Positions 1 through 8,867 of a DNA stretch of 64,000 bases are shown here, one piece after another. Positions within the stretch are counted from its first letter, which is position 1. Each line of letters opens with the position of its first letter. The position numbers and the translations under genes were made by a program. Below the pieces are notes generated by a model that saw only the letters and a program-made list of their open reading frames with translations, searched no databases and was not told the origin of the DNA. The stretch covers positions 1 through 64,000 of the forward strand of contig JAVBLA010000009.1 of NCBI GenBank assembly GCA_031553775.1, given 5' to 3'. The stretch comes from JAISFI01 sp031553775. GTDB taxonomy: Bacteria > Bacteroidota > Bacteroidia > Bacteroidales > Azobacteroidaceae.

Positions 1-1
1 A

Positions 2-475
2 GAGAAAGAAAAGTGGTTGCATCTACTGAAAAAAACACGTGAAAACGCCCGGAATATCTCTCACAAACTGATGCCCCCGGTATTCCAGGATGCAAACCTG
101 GACGAAATAATTTCAGACCAGGTCTTTCACATGGAACTCCCCGGAGAAATCCGTATAGAGTACCGGTCTACTCCAAAGGCCGACTGGAATAAAATTCCTT
201 ACGAAACTGCCTACGAAATATACCGCATCGTTCAGGAAGCATTGAGTAACTGTATTAAACATGCTTCTGCAAGCCTGATAGAAGTACTGCTATCATTAGA
301 AGGGAATATCGTGCAGGTTACCATTCAGGATAACGGCTCCGGCTTTGATCCGGGGAAAAAAAAGAAAGGAATCGGACTGCGCACAATAGACGAAAGGGTG
401 AGAAGTATTGAAGGAACTCTAGAAATTCATTCAACAACCGAAGGAACAACCATCGATGTAACCGTACAAATCTGA
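2..475 (+). CDS. Sensor histidine kinase, NarL/DegS type (C-terminal part)
   Basis: The gene enters from outside the window; the reading frame is open from the first bases, so no start can be given. What is visible is the dimerisation/phosphoacceptor helix (HisKA_3 type, the His in NISHKLMPP) followed by a HATPase_c domain: N-box EALSNCIKHA, G1 box DNGSGFDPG and G2-like KGIGLRTIDERV. This is the arrangement of NarX/DegS-type kinases, which autophosphorylate on His and pass phosphate to a LuxR-type response regulator. The regulator gene starts 4 bp after the stop codon, so the two form a two-component operon. The sensor domain lies outside the window, so the signal is unknown. Confidence 0.9.
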   Translation, partial: EKEKWLHLLKKTRENARNISHKLMPPVFQDANLDEIISDQVFHMELPGEIRIEYRSTPKADWNKIPYETAYEIYRIVQEALSNCIKHASASLIEVLLSLEGNIVQVTIQDNGSGFDPGKKKKGIGLRTIDERVRSIEGTLEIHSTTEGTTIDVTVQI

Positions 476-479
476 CAAA

Positions 480-1136
480 ATGGAGCATACAAAAACAGAA
501 ATATTATTGGTAGACGATCACAGCCTCATCCTGCAGGGCATCCGTCGCATTGTAGAACAAATACCCTGCATCAGCCTGATTCATACGGCAACTTCAGGTA
601 CGGAAGCCAGCCAAATGATCAAACAGTATTCCTATGATATATATATGCTTGATATAGACCTGCCGGATATCAGCGGCTTTGAACTCGTGAAACAGATACG
701 GGCCAAAGACGAATATGCACGGATCATCGTGAATACCATGCACGAAGAGGTCTGGATACTGAATAAACTGATCAAATGTGAGGTAAATTCGGTAATCCTC
801 AAATCGTCCGATGAAAAAGCAGTTGAACAGGCCATCAACCATGTGTTGAACGATAAATCTTATTGCTGTCCCCGCTTCGAACATATCCGTAGAAAACTTC
901 GCTATGGAGTCTGTGCGGAACTGCACGAAGACGATATCCCTACCAAACGGGAATTAGAAGTATTGCAGGCTATCTCCACAGGAAACAGCACCCCGCAAAT
1001 AGCCTCCATGCTACAAATTTCCGAAAACACAGTTGAAACGTTCCGTAAACGCCTGATGCTGAAATTCGATGCCAAGAACGCAATCGATATGGTGGTGAAG
1101 GCGGTGGCGAAGGGGTGGATCAGGATAAAATACTGA
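480..1136 (+). CDS. LuxR/NarL-family response regulator
   Basis: A 218-residue two-domain regulator. The receiver domain (about residues 6-125) has the acidic pair in LLVDDHS, the phosphoacceptor Asp in YMLDIDLPDISG, and the Lys in ILKSSDEKA. A LuxR-type helix-turn-helix occupies about residues 150-215 (TKRELEVLQAISTGNSTPQIASML read in pieces, then ENTVETFRKRL). It should be phosphorylated by the kinase ending 4 bp upstream and then bind DNA as a dimer. Targets are not evident. The coding end is followed almost at once by a perfect long inverted repeat that may act as its terminator. Confidence 0.93.
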   Translation: MEHTKTEILLVDDHSLILQGIRRIVEQIPCISLIHTATSGTEASQMIKQYSYDIYMLDIDLPDISGFELVKQIRAKDEYARIIVNTMHEEVWILNKLIKCEVNSVILKSSDEKAVEQAINHVLNDKSYCCPRFEHIRRKLRYGVCAELHEDDIPTKRELEVLQAISTGNSTPQIASMLQISENTVETFRKRLMLKFDAKNAIDMVVKAVAKGWIRIKY

Positions 1137-1140
1137 GGAG

Positions 1141-1280
1141 CTAAAAACTAAAAGTTAAAAACTAAAAATTAACAGAATATGAAAAAGCAGTTCACTTACT
1201 CTATGAAAGTTTTGAGATGATGATTTATATTTGATGATTCGAAGAATCCTGATTTTTAGTTTTTAACTTTTAGTTTTTAG
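1141..1280. repeat. 29-bp perfect inverted repeat of CTAAAAA type (3'-end repeat family)
   Basis: Positions 1141-1169 and 1252-1280 are exact reverse complements of each other over 29 bp, separated by 82 bp. The left arm is built from repeated ctaaaaa/ctaaaagtt units and begins 5 bp after the response-regulator stop codon. The arms could form a long AT-only stem in RNA or cruciform DNA. It belongs to the low-complexity family seen again at 4820, 44391, 47101, 51599 and 54387. No gene is seen in the loop. Confidence 0.85.
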
Positions 1281-1356
1281 TTCTTCTTGTCCCTGTTTCC
1301 CGTGATTTTTTAAGTCTTTCTTATCCTGAAATTTGCATGGTTCATGTAAATTACCA

Positions 1357-1758
1357 ATGGAAGAAAAAAGAACTAAAAAATACAAATTGCTGATACATTG
1401 CCGCCTGTATCAAATCAGAAAAGGTTTTGAGGAACATCTCGGCTCCCTGCCGGTTTCATTTGCGACTCATTATACCGATCTGAATGATGAAGGTATCCTC
1501 TCGGAACTCCGGTTTGCTCCTCATCTGATAGTTGTTTTACTAAACGAAGGTGATTCCGATTTCATCCTGCCATGGAAAATCAAACTATTTGCGCCTCACA
1601 TTCCTTTGCTGGTTATTCTACCCAAAGTTCCGGAAACCTACCGGAACCATCTGAAAGAGACAGGTGTGAATGAAATCATACAACTACCTGAAGATGACCA
1701 GCTAATATCAGGTACAATCATACAACTATTGAGCAATATAAAAGGAGAAGCTCGATAA
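1357..1758 (+). CDS. Receiver-like small protein of unknown function
   Basis: A 133-residue protein starting MEEKRTKKYK; an upstream TTG in frame would add eight residues, but the ATG at 1357 is preferred. The predicted alternation of hydrophobic strands and helices (YKLLIHCRLYQIRKGFEEHL, then HLIVVLLNEG, then PHIPLLVILPK, then GVNEIIQLP) matches a response-regulator receiver fold. The phosphoacceptor Asp expected after the third strand is absent (VVLLNEG), so it may be a pseudo-receiver. There is no DNA-binding domain. It lies between a two-component system and a large secreted WG-repeat protein and ends 48 bp before the latter, so the two may be co-transcribed. Confidence 0.6.
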   Translation: MEEKRTKKYKLLIHCRLYQIRKGFEEHLGSLPVSFATHYTDLNDEGILSELRFAPHLIVVLLNEGDSDFILPWKIKLFAPHIPLLVILPKVPETYRNHLKETGVNEIIQLPEDDQLISGTIIQLLSNIKGEAR

Positions 1759-1806
1759 TGTATTTTATTTATCCATATTATTCATATAATTTTAAAAGTC
1801 AACAGT

Positions 1807-4800
1807 ATGAAAAAGCATTATTCCATACTCCTATTTCTGACACTTGGTTTTGCAGGGCTTTTGCAGGGACAGACTACTTTTGCTCCTCCACATTTCACTG
1901 CACAAACCAAACAGGTAGTCGTACCGGCAGATGCCATAGCCGACCCTTTTATCCGCGACGGGCTGATCCAGATCAAACTGGAAAATAAAGTGGCATATAT
2001 CAATACGCAGGGTGATTACGTTTTTGGATTTAATTTTCCAATGAACACTACTGCACGATGCCGGGGCATTTTTTCCGGAGGTGCGGCAGTGATATCCCGC
2101 GAATACGGAAAATTCACCATTATTTGTCCGGACAGAAAATACCTGGATCTGGATAAATCCTACAAACAGGTTTCTGATTTTTGCGACGGGATTGCCATGG
2201 CACAAAAAGAGCTTCCGAATAACAAAAAAAGTATTGTTTATTTGAATACCCAGGGAGCAGAAGTACTTAAAAGCATCTCTTATTCTTATACTTACAGCAG
2301 TTCTCTACAACTGCAAGTGGCCCCGCTCAGGGAAGGCTTGCGCGCTTTTTTCGATCCGAACAGCAATAAATGGGGATATGCCGATGCCTCCGGAAATATA
2401 ACCATCCAACCGAAATACACACGCGCATTGGCATTTAGTGACGGATTGGCTGCCGTGGAAGTCGAAGAAAAACAATACGGACCCAAGTTCTGGGGATTTA
2501 TAGATAAAACAGGAACGATGGTCATTCCTGCTACCTATAAAGCATATCCGGGCAGTTTTCATGAAGGCCTGTGCGCCGTTCGTCCGGAAGAAGAATATTC
2601 GGGCAAGATGGTTTTTATCGACAAAAAAGGAACGGTCGTTAGTCCCGAATACTATGCCTGTAATCATTTTTTCGATGGTTTTGCCTTTGTCAAAACCGGA
2701 ACATCCAAAATGGTTGTAATCAATAAACAGTTTGAAGTGGTTAGGGAAATCCCCTCATTCGATATTCCGAAAGACGATGTAAATAAAATATTCGGATTCG
2801 AATTTACCGATGGACTGGCTGCAGTGGGAAGAGCATCCTTCGACTATGACATTCCTGTTGGAAATATCATCCGCAGCAATGGGGAAGTAGTACTGAATGC
2901 CGGTGACAAAAGCCGGAGTTTTTTCACCAATTTCTATAACGGTGAACTGGCTATGTTTACCTATCAGATCGATGAAAAATGGATCAAAGGTTTTATGAAC
3001 AAAGCGGGAGAAATTATTCTTCATTTCGTGGAAGACGACCAGAATATGCCTTCACCCGGAATGCCCACACCCGGAATTTGTAAAACCGGAGGAGGAACTA
3101 CACCTCCACCGGCTCCACCGAAACTGTATAAACTGGCACTTCCGGTTAATCCGCCGGCTGCAGGGAGCACATCCGGAGCAGGCGAATACGAAGCTCGAAC
3201 TGAAGTGAATGTTTCCACTACCCCTGCCGACCCAGTTAAATATCAATGGATCGGATGGATCGATGAAACCGGAAAAACAGTTTCAGGCAGTCGCAACTTC
3301 GACTATACAATGCCCGGCAAGAATACCGTACTGACTGCCACTTATAAAGAAAAACAGAAATTTACGCTGACAGTGGTCTCCAGTGATGAAAGTATCGGAA
3401 CAGTTACCGGAAGCGGTGTGTACTATGCAGGAGAAACGATAGAAATAAAGGCGACTGTTGTCGGGAAAGGCTACAAATTCAAAGGATGGTACCTCGACAA
3501 AAATACAACACCGATCAGCAGAAGCAGCATATATAAATATACCATGCCTGCACAAAACACAACGCTTACGGGAGTATTTGAAGAAGGAGAAGGAGACGAT
3601 GAAGAAAAACGGATGCTCATCCTGTCTTCCAACCTTAAAAGCGCCCGATATTCCGGAGAAGGGAAATACCTGCCGGGGACAAATATTCCCGTTAAGGTAA
3701 GCATCCTCGGTAAAAATAAATTCGTAGGATGGTTTGAAGGAGCAACGTGCATTTCTACCACTGAAGAGTTCCAATATAGCATGCCTGATAGAACAGTGCT
3801 CCTGAAAGCTGTCTATCAAAAAGGCGGAGGTGGAAGTAGCGGAGGCATAGTTATTGACAATAAAGACAAAAAGCCGGAAGGTCCTGATCCCGGAGAAAAT
3901 GTCAACTGTGATAATTGTAAAGATTGTAAACTTTGCCCGGATTGTCCGCAATGCCGGGAAAAGTCTCCGGGAGATCCTTGCAAGGAATGTCTCGATTGCA
4001 AGGACTGTCCGGACTGTCCGAAATGTAAAAAAGAGGGGGAAAAAGGCCCTGAACATCCCCAACAAAGGAAACCTCAACCTAAACCGGGAGATACGGGAAA
4101 AGAGGTTCTTCCCGGGAATAACGACAGTATCCGGGTCACTCCGGAACATAAAGACAGCATTCTCTTCACTCCAAGAGATTTGAGCCTACAAAAAGACAGT
4201 ATTTTCCCTCAAGACAGTGTGTATGTGCACAAAATCGATACAATCCGGGGTACTCAATGGCACGTAGGCAGTCACACCATCCGTTACAAGGGTAAATTAG
4301 CCGGTGATACCGCTGCAATTCCATCTACAGTAATTATTGGATTGAGTCCATTGGACAGAGCCATCAAGAGCCCATATGCCGACTCCATAGCCGGCGTTAT
4401 CTATTTCGATGTACAAGGATACAAATCGGAAGGGAAACTCGGACAAATGAGCCTTACCCGGAAAGCCGCCTCGTTTCCCTGGAGTATACTCAAAATAACA
4501 CCCACCGAACTTTACATCGGAGGAGGCGCCTTGTATTTCGGATTCGATTTTATAAGCCAGGGGACGGCAGCTTTGCAACAAGTTTACCGTGTACCGTATT
4601 CGATCCTCCCGGATCAAAGCATCTCTTTAGGAAAATGGAATCAGTTCTCCGGAATAGAGGCCGAACCTGTAAAGGTAAAAAATATCCCCATTGATTGGTA
4701 TATTAAGAAAAGGGATATTCTTTCCGACGCGCGTACTACAGAGGAGGATTACGAAGAAATGAAAGAAAAGTTTCTGAATGAAATGGAGCAGAATATTTTT

Positions 4801-4845
4801 CCGGGAACATTGAAAAAGTTGGGGGAGTTGAGAGTTAAGAATTAA
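1807..4845 (+). CDS. Secreted WG-repeat, InlB-type-repeat and Cys-rich multidomain protein
   Basis: A 1012-residue exported protein. A signal peptide (about 1-21) is followed by WG (KWG) beta repeats over about residues 60-400, for example KWGYADASGNITIQPKY and FWGFIDKTGTMVIPATY. A Pro-rich linker follows, then about three divergent InlB B-type repeats (about 440-675, with GWxDE and YTMP motifs such as FKGWYLDKN). Next is a Gly/Ser linker, then two blocks with six cysteines each at every third residue (about 699-742). A Lys/Pro-rich stretch and an unrecognised C-terminal domain of about 230 residues end the protein. WG and InlB repeats usually mediate binding at the cell surface; no catalytic motif is seen. 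The last residues ELRVKN and the stop codon lie inside a dispersed low-complexity repeat. Confidence 0.8.
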   Translation: MKKHYSILLFLTLGFAGLLQGQTTFAPPHFTAQTKQVVVPADAIADPFIRDGLIQIKLENKVAYINTQGDYVFGFNFPMNTTARCRGIFSGGAAVISREYGKFTIICPDRKYLDLDKSYKQVSDFCDGIAMAQKELPNNKKSIVYLNTQGAEVLKSISYSYTYSSSLQLQVAPLREGLRAFFDPNSNKWGYADASGNITIQPKYTRALAFSDGLAAVEVEEKQYGPKFWGFIDKTGTMVIPATYKAYPGSFHEGLCAVRPEEEYSGKMVFIDKKGTVVSPEYYACNHFFDGFAFVKTGTSKMVVINKQFEVVREIPSFDIPKDDVNKIFGFEFTDGLAAVGRASFDYDIPVGNIIRSNGEVVLNAGDKSRSFFTNFYNGELAMFTYQIDEKWIKGFMNKAGEIILHFVEDDQNMPSPGMPTPGICKTGGGTTPPPAPPKLYKLALPVNPPAAGSTSGAGEYEARTEVNVSTTPADPVKYQWIGWIDETGKTVSGSRNFDYTMPGKNTVLTATYKEKQKFTLTVVSSDESIGTVTGSGVYYAGETIEIKATVVGKGYKFKGWYLDKNTTPISRSSIYKYTMPAQNTTLTGVFEEGEGDDEEKRMLILSSNLKSARYSGEGKYLPGTNIPVKVSILGKNKFVGWFEGATCISTTEEFQYSMPDRTVLLKAVYQKGGGGSSGGIVIDNKDKKPEGPDPGENVNCDNCKDCKLCPDCPQCREKSPGDPCKECLDCKDCPDCPKCKKEGEKGPEHPQQRKPQPKPGDTGKEVLPGNNDSIRVTPEHKDSILFTPRDLSLQKDSIFPQDSVYVHKIDTIRGTQWHVGSHTIRYKGKLAGDTAAIPSTVIIGLSPLDRAIKSPYADSIAGVIYFDVQGYKSEGKLGQMSLTRKAASFPWSILKITPTELYIGGGALYFGFDFISQGTAALQQVYRVPYSILPDQSISLGKWNQFSGIEAEPVKVKNIPIDWYIKKRDILSDARTTEEDYEEMKEKFLNEMEQNIFPGTLKKLGELRVKN

Positions 4846-4880
4846 AAGTTAGAAATTGAAGATGGAGGTTGAAGATTGGC
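4820..4880 (+). repeat. Low-complexity 3'-end repeat (GAGTTAAGAATT type)
   Basis: A purine-rich tract of gagttaagaattaaaagtt and gaagatggaggttgaagattgg units. It starts inside the last codons of the WG-repeat gene, provides its TAA stop and runs about 35 bp past it. The same string pattern in the same orientation relative to the gene ends folC (44391-44457), where the protein ends in ELGVKN instead of ELRVKN. Confidence 0.75.
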
Positions 4881-4929
4881 ATCATCACCCAATCCATTCA
4901 AAATGAATATCTGCCTGTTTTCCTCAAAG

Positions 4930-5013
4930 TAGGGATATTCAGTAAATAACACAAAAACTGCCGAAGTTTAAAGTTTTTTCGGCAGTTTTTGTGTTATTTA
5001 CTGAATATCCCTA
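4930..5013. terminator. 36-bp perfect stem-loop between convergent genes
   Basis: Positions 4930-4965 and 4978-5013 are perfect reverse complements over 36 bp, with a 12-base loop. The inner part (aaaactgccgaa ... ttcggcagtttttgtg) has the GC core plus T-tract of a bidirectional intrinsic terminator. It lies 84 bp after the WG-repeat gene and 80 bp after the 3' end of the convergent esterase gene. The outer 15-20 bp of each arm are AT-rich and longer than termination needs. Confidence 0.85.
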
Positions 5014-5092
5014 TTGTTTTAAGATACGCAGCTTCATGAAATTGTTTTGTCTCTCTTGTTCCAGAATAATACGATTCTGTCCGCTCTAAATC

Positions 5093-6529
5093 CTACCAAT
5101 GATCCGTCCGGAAAGGCGAAACAGGAATCCCATCCACACCGAACAAACTGGCTTCCGCATAGTTTTTGTAAGCATAGCGGACGGCGACAGGCTGGGGTAC
5201 TTTTTCGCAGGAGACCACCAAACGGCATGATTTGGTTTCGATTTCGGCGTCGGCCGGGTAAAATATTTGGTCTTCTCCGGCTATCTCAAAGCCTTTCAAA
5301 GCAGTCCACATCGGAGAAAGTCCCCGTGGAGCATAGTCGAAATTGATGTATATTTTATTGCCTGCGATTTCCGTCGATTGATATACCGCCGGTTTATAAC
5401 CTAATCCTTTTTTGTTATAAGTTTCTCCCAATGCCCAGTAGGCCAATCTGCTGGCAACTGTCTTTTTATCGACCGGATGAATAAAAACAGGATTGCCGAT
5501 ATCAAGCGTAGTAACCATTCCCGAACGAGGGATAATCTCCATGTGTTGCAACTGGACTTCCCTCAGTCTGGCGGCCGATAATTTATCGGCCCCATCATAA
5601 TTGAACGGAGCGATCTGAACGTAGTAAAACGGGAAATCTCCCAGATTCCAGAGGCTCCTCAGATCCTGAACAAATGCGGGCATCATCCGGGCGTATAAAT
5701 CGGCATTCCCACGGTTGCTTTCTCCCTGATACCAGAGAAATCCCTTGATCGCAAATGAGGTGAACGGGGCTATTTTAGCATTGAATAATACACAGGGCGT
5801 CGCTGCCGGATTTTTGACTTCCTTGTTATTATCCAATATGGAAATATCGACTTCCTTAAACGGCTCGATAGCTTCCCTGCTCATCCAGGACTCCACTTTG
5901 GAGCCCCCCCAGCTTGAGATAATGATACCGACCGGAACATCCAACGCCTCTTGCAAATATTGGGCAAAGAAATAGGCCACCGCACTCGCATTCGCAACAT
6001 TTTCGGAAGAATTGTCAAGCCATTTCCCCTTGCAGTCGGTTTGTGGCTGTTTGTGGAACTGACGAACCGTTCTTCCGTTTTGTGAATCGGTCGTGAAAAT
6101 CCGGATGGGAGTGGAGGCTTTTGCTTTGGCAATGATATCATTGGTATTTTCAACCGGTTGCCTGTCAAAGCCTTTCATCGGCATTTCCATATTCGATTGA
6201 CCGGAGCAAAACCAGACTTCCCCGATCAGGACATTCTTGAGCGTTATCTTTTCTCCGTCACTCAATGTTATCTCATAGGGACCTCCCGCAGCAGGTGTAG
6301 AAACTGTCAGCAACCATTTCCCTTCCTGATCGGCTTTGGCCGAATACGATCTTTTATCCCACGAGGTTTTTACGGTTATCTTGGCATTCGCCGAAGCCTC
6401 TCCCCACAACTTAACATCCGTTTGTTGCTGCAACACCATATTATCGCCCAACATTGCAGGCAACTTGATCGATGAATACCCAACAGATACAAAACAAATC
6501 AAACAGACGATTAATACTATTTTTTTCAT
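5093..6529 (-). CDS. Sialate O-acetylesterase-like carbohydrate esterase
   Basis: A 478-residue SGNH-type esterase with an N-terminal signal peptide (about 1-19). The family signature FCSGQSNMEMPMKG puts the nucleophilic Ser near residue 112. WYQGESN and a downstream His in the FIHPVDKK region fit the rest of the SASA (DUF303) active site. Such enzymes remove O-acetyl groups from sialic acid or other acetylated sugars. In this locus, with alpha-mannoside hydrolases and no sialidase, a general glycan deacetylase is more likely than a true sialate esterase. It is the last gene of the SusC operon, 40 bp after GH92, and ends just before the 36-bp stem-loop. Confidence 0.88.
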   Translation of the reverse strand: MKKIVLIVCLICFVSVGYSSIKLPAMLGDNMVLQQQTDVKLWGEASANAKITVKTSWDKRSYSAKADQEGKWLLTVSTPAAGGPYEITLSDGEKITLKNVLIGEVWFCSGQSNMEMPMKGFDRQPVENTNDIIAKAKASTPIRIFTTDSQNGRTVRQFHKQPQTDCKGKWLDNSSENVANASAVAYFFAQYLQEALDVPVGIIISSWGGSKVESWMSREAIEPFKEVDISILDNNKEVKNPAATPCVLFNAKIAPFTSFAIKGFLWYQGESNRGNADLYARMMPAFVQDLRSLWNLGDFPFYYVQIAPFNYDGADKLSAARLREVQLQHMEIIPRSGMVTTLDIGNPVFIHPVDKKTVASRLAYWALGETYNKKGLGYKPAVYQSTEIAGNKIYINFDYAPRGLSPMWTALKGFEIAGEDQIFYPADAEIETKSCRLVVSCEKVPQPVAVRYAYKNYAEASLFGVDGIPVSPFRTDHW

Positions 6530-6569
6530 TATTCAAATAACTTAAAAAAATGTAAAATAAATTGTTTTG

Positions 6570-8846
6570 TCAATCTAAAATTGTCAATTGTTCTGCCGAA
6601 GGCGGAACATCCTCCAGCGAAGCCCCCCAGTTCCGGTTGGCCTTATCTCCCATGATCAATATGAGTTTTCCCCCGTTTTGGATCTCTTCATGGCTGAACC
6701 AGGGCTTATTCCATTCTTTCCCGTTCAAAGTAGCCGATTGAATGTATTTATTGTCTTTGGAACAGTTTTTCGCTTCAACCTCAAACACGTTCCCATTTCC
6801 TAATTTCAGGGTAATCTGTTCAAAAAGGGGACTGCCGATATTATACACCGGAAGGCCCGGGGTAACAGGATAGAAGCCCATGGCTGAAAATACGACAAAA
6901 GCCGACATCCCTCCGCCATCCTCGTCGCCCGGAAGGCCCATTAAGTCATTGCGGAACCATTGGTCCAGCAAGGTGCGTATTCTCTTTTGCGTTTTCCAGG
7001 GCTGTCCGGCATAATTATAGAGATAAGGGATGTGTAATGAAGGTTCATTGGCCATCGAAAATTGTCCGACATTGCCGGTATGATCCGGAATTTTGGCAAA
7101 GAACTCAAATTTACTTCTGCCCAATGGTTCCCGGAAGGTCTGATCCATATGATTGGTAAAATGTTCCGGCGATCCCATCAGTCTGATCAGATCGGCAGGA
7201 TTATGCGGGACATCCCAGCGATAAACCCAGCCGTTGTTTTCACCATAAGCTTCTCGGGCGCCTTGTCCTCCTGAGAAGGAATAATCAAACGGCGTGATAA
7301 AACGGCCTTCTTTGTCTTTCGGATGGAAAAATGCCGTTGCCGGATTGTATAAATTACGGTAATTATACGAGCGATTCAAAAAATACCGGTAATCATCTTC
7401 TTTACCTAATTGCTTGGCAATTTGAGATAAACACCAGTCATCATAACAGGTTCCCAGTGTTACGGCCACCGGTTGTCGTTTTTCTCCCGGTTTTACTTCC
7501 TTGATATATTCACTCTGACCGGGTTGCAAAGCCGGAAAATATCCTTTTTCCTGATAAAAAATATCCAATTCAGTATTGGGAATCCGTTTCCAGGGAAGCA
7601 GGGATTTTTCGGTCAGCGCACTTTTGCAGGCTACATAAGCGGCTTCCAGGTCGAAATCCTGCAATCCTTTACTGTAAGCATCCCAGATAACCCCTACTGC
7701 ATGGTTGCTGTTCATCCGGTGACTATCACCTGTGACTTCCGGGAAAGTCGGCATCCATCCCTCCGGCGATTGTTGCGCCATCCGGATGTACGACCGAATC
7801 ATGTTTTTTTCCATCTGAGGCTCTATCAGGATACGTAAGGGATGCGCTGCGCGATAGGTATCCCAAATCCAGTCATCCGTATAAAAAGGATTTCCCTCGT
7901 CTTCATGAACAGTTCCGTCAAAAGCGCTGTAATAACGGCCGTCTTCCGAGATATTGATCATTCGTTCGTAGATCCTGTACAGAGATGTGTAAAATACTAC
8001 TTTATCCTCTTCATTATCGCCTTTTACATCTATCTTACCCAACACTTCATTCCATTTTGCCCGGCCGGATGTTGCCACTTCGTCCACATTATAAGTGTTC
8101 ATTTCCCGGTTCAGGTTTTTCTTAGCTTGCTCTGTACTGATAAAGGAAACGCCATACCGCAAATGAGCCTGTTTCCCGGAGAAACCTAAAATCAATGCTT
8201 CATCGCCTCCATCTACCGTGTTTTGTTTATAGTAAATGGCATCGTCTTTAAATACCCCTACGGAAGAGAGCGGCTGTTCTAATTCCATATACAAGTATAT
8301 TTTCGTGGGACCTCCTTCAATCAGTTGATAACCGGATACTTCGTTCCCGACAGCGGTCAATGCTCCATTCTTGGTGTTGATTACCAATTGGTTAGCATCA
8401 CCATTTTCGAAAGTGAGATTGTATACGCCTGATTGATGCGACGGAGCATAATCGACCTGCACTTTTTCTTCATCTAAATAGACAGAATAACGATAAGGAG
8501 TAATTTTTTCGTTATCGTAAGTATAGTTTTTTACTGCGGAGAGTACCGCTGATTGTCCGCTTATTGGACTGATACTGAAAGCGGAACTTCCTCTGTGACT
8601 TGTTACAATCACCGGAAGGCCATGGATCTGGTCTGAGGTATAATCCGCTCTTTCCGGATAGACCCTCAACAGGCTGTTCGGTAAATGTACCGTCGGAAAG
8701 GTGGGTACCAACAAATGGCTGATATTTCCCATATACGGATTCACATAATCGACCGGATCCTTGATTATTTCTGTGTAATTGTTATCACAGGAAAAAGTAA
8801 AAAATAAAGAACACAAAGCTATTGCATATATACCTATATGTTTCAT
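6570..8846 (-). CDS. GH92 family alpha-mannosidase lipoprotein
   Basis: A 758-residue glycoside hydrolase of family 92, calcium-dependent exo-acting inverting alpha-mannosidases. The N-terminal hydrophobic segment ends in a lipobox-like FSC (Cys20), so it is probably anchored to a membrane. Family features include DDWIWDTYRAAHPL, EVTGDSHRMNSNHAVG and GLPGDEDGGGMSAF, the last holding the acidic general-base region, followed by MGFYPVTPG. Full family length is present. It lies between GH99 (21 bp upstream in the operon) and the esterase (40 bp downstream). It would trim alpha-linked mannose from oligosaccharides imported by the SusC/D pair. The exact linkage cannot be read from sequence. Confidence 0.93.
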   Translation of the reverse strand: MKHIGIYAIALCSLFFTFSCDNNYTEIIKDPVDYVNPYMGNISHLLVPTFPTVHLPNSLLRVYPERADYTSDQIHGLPVIVTSHRGSSAFSISPISGQSAVLSAVKNYTYDNEKITPYRYSVYLDEEKVQVDYAPSHQSGVYNLTFENGDANQLVINTKNGALTAVGNEVSGYQLIEGGPTKIYLYMELEQPLSSVGVFKDDAIYYKQNTVDGGDEALILGFSGKQAHLRYGVSFISTEQAKKNLNREMNTYNVDEVATSGRAKWNEVLGKIDVKGDNEEDKVVFYTSLYRIYERMINISEDGRYYSAFDGTVHEDEGNPFYTDDWIWDTYRAAHPLRILIEPQMEKNMIRSYIRMAQQSPEGWMPTFPEVTGDSHRMNSNHAVGVIWDAYSKGLQDFDLEAAYVACKSALTEKSLLPWKRIPNTELDIFYQEKGYFPALQPGQSEYIKEVKPGEKRQPVAVTLGTCYDDWCLSQIAKQLGKEDDYRYFLNRSYNYRNLYNPATAFFHPKDKEGRFITPFDYSFSGGQGAREAYGENNGWVYRWDVPHNPADLIRLMGSPEHFTNHMDQTFREPLGRSKFEFFAKIPDHTGNVGQFSMANEPSLHIPYLYNYAGQPWKTQKRIRTLLDQWFRNDLMGLPGDEDGGGMSAFVVFSAMGFYPVTPGLPVYNIGSPLFEQITLKLGNGNVFEVEAKNCSKDNKYIQSATLNGKEWNKPWFSHEEIQNGGKLILIMGDKANRNWGASLEDVPPSAEQLTILD

Positions 8847-8867
8847 GATGATATGGATTATGATTGA

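Noticed and set aside
3040..3850. CRISPR-like or tandem DNA repeat in the InlB-repeat region
   Set aside because: Repetition is at protein level only; DNA units are diverged and there are no regular spacers.
3283..4149. Long minus-strand open frame opposite the WG-repeat gene
   Set aside because: It lies entirely inside a well-supported secreted-protein gene, has Phe/Arg-rich composition typical of an antisense shadow and no recognisable domain.
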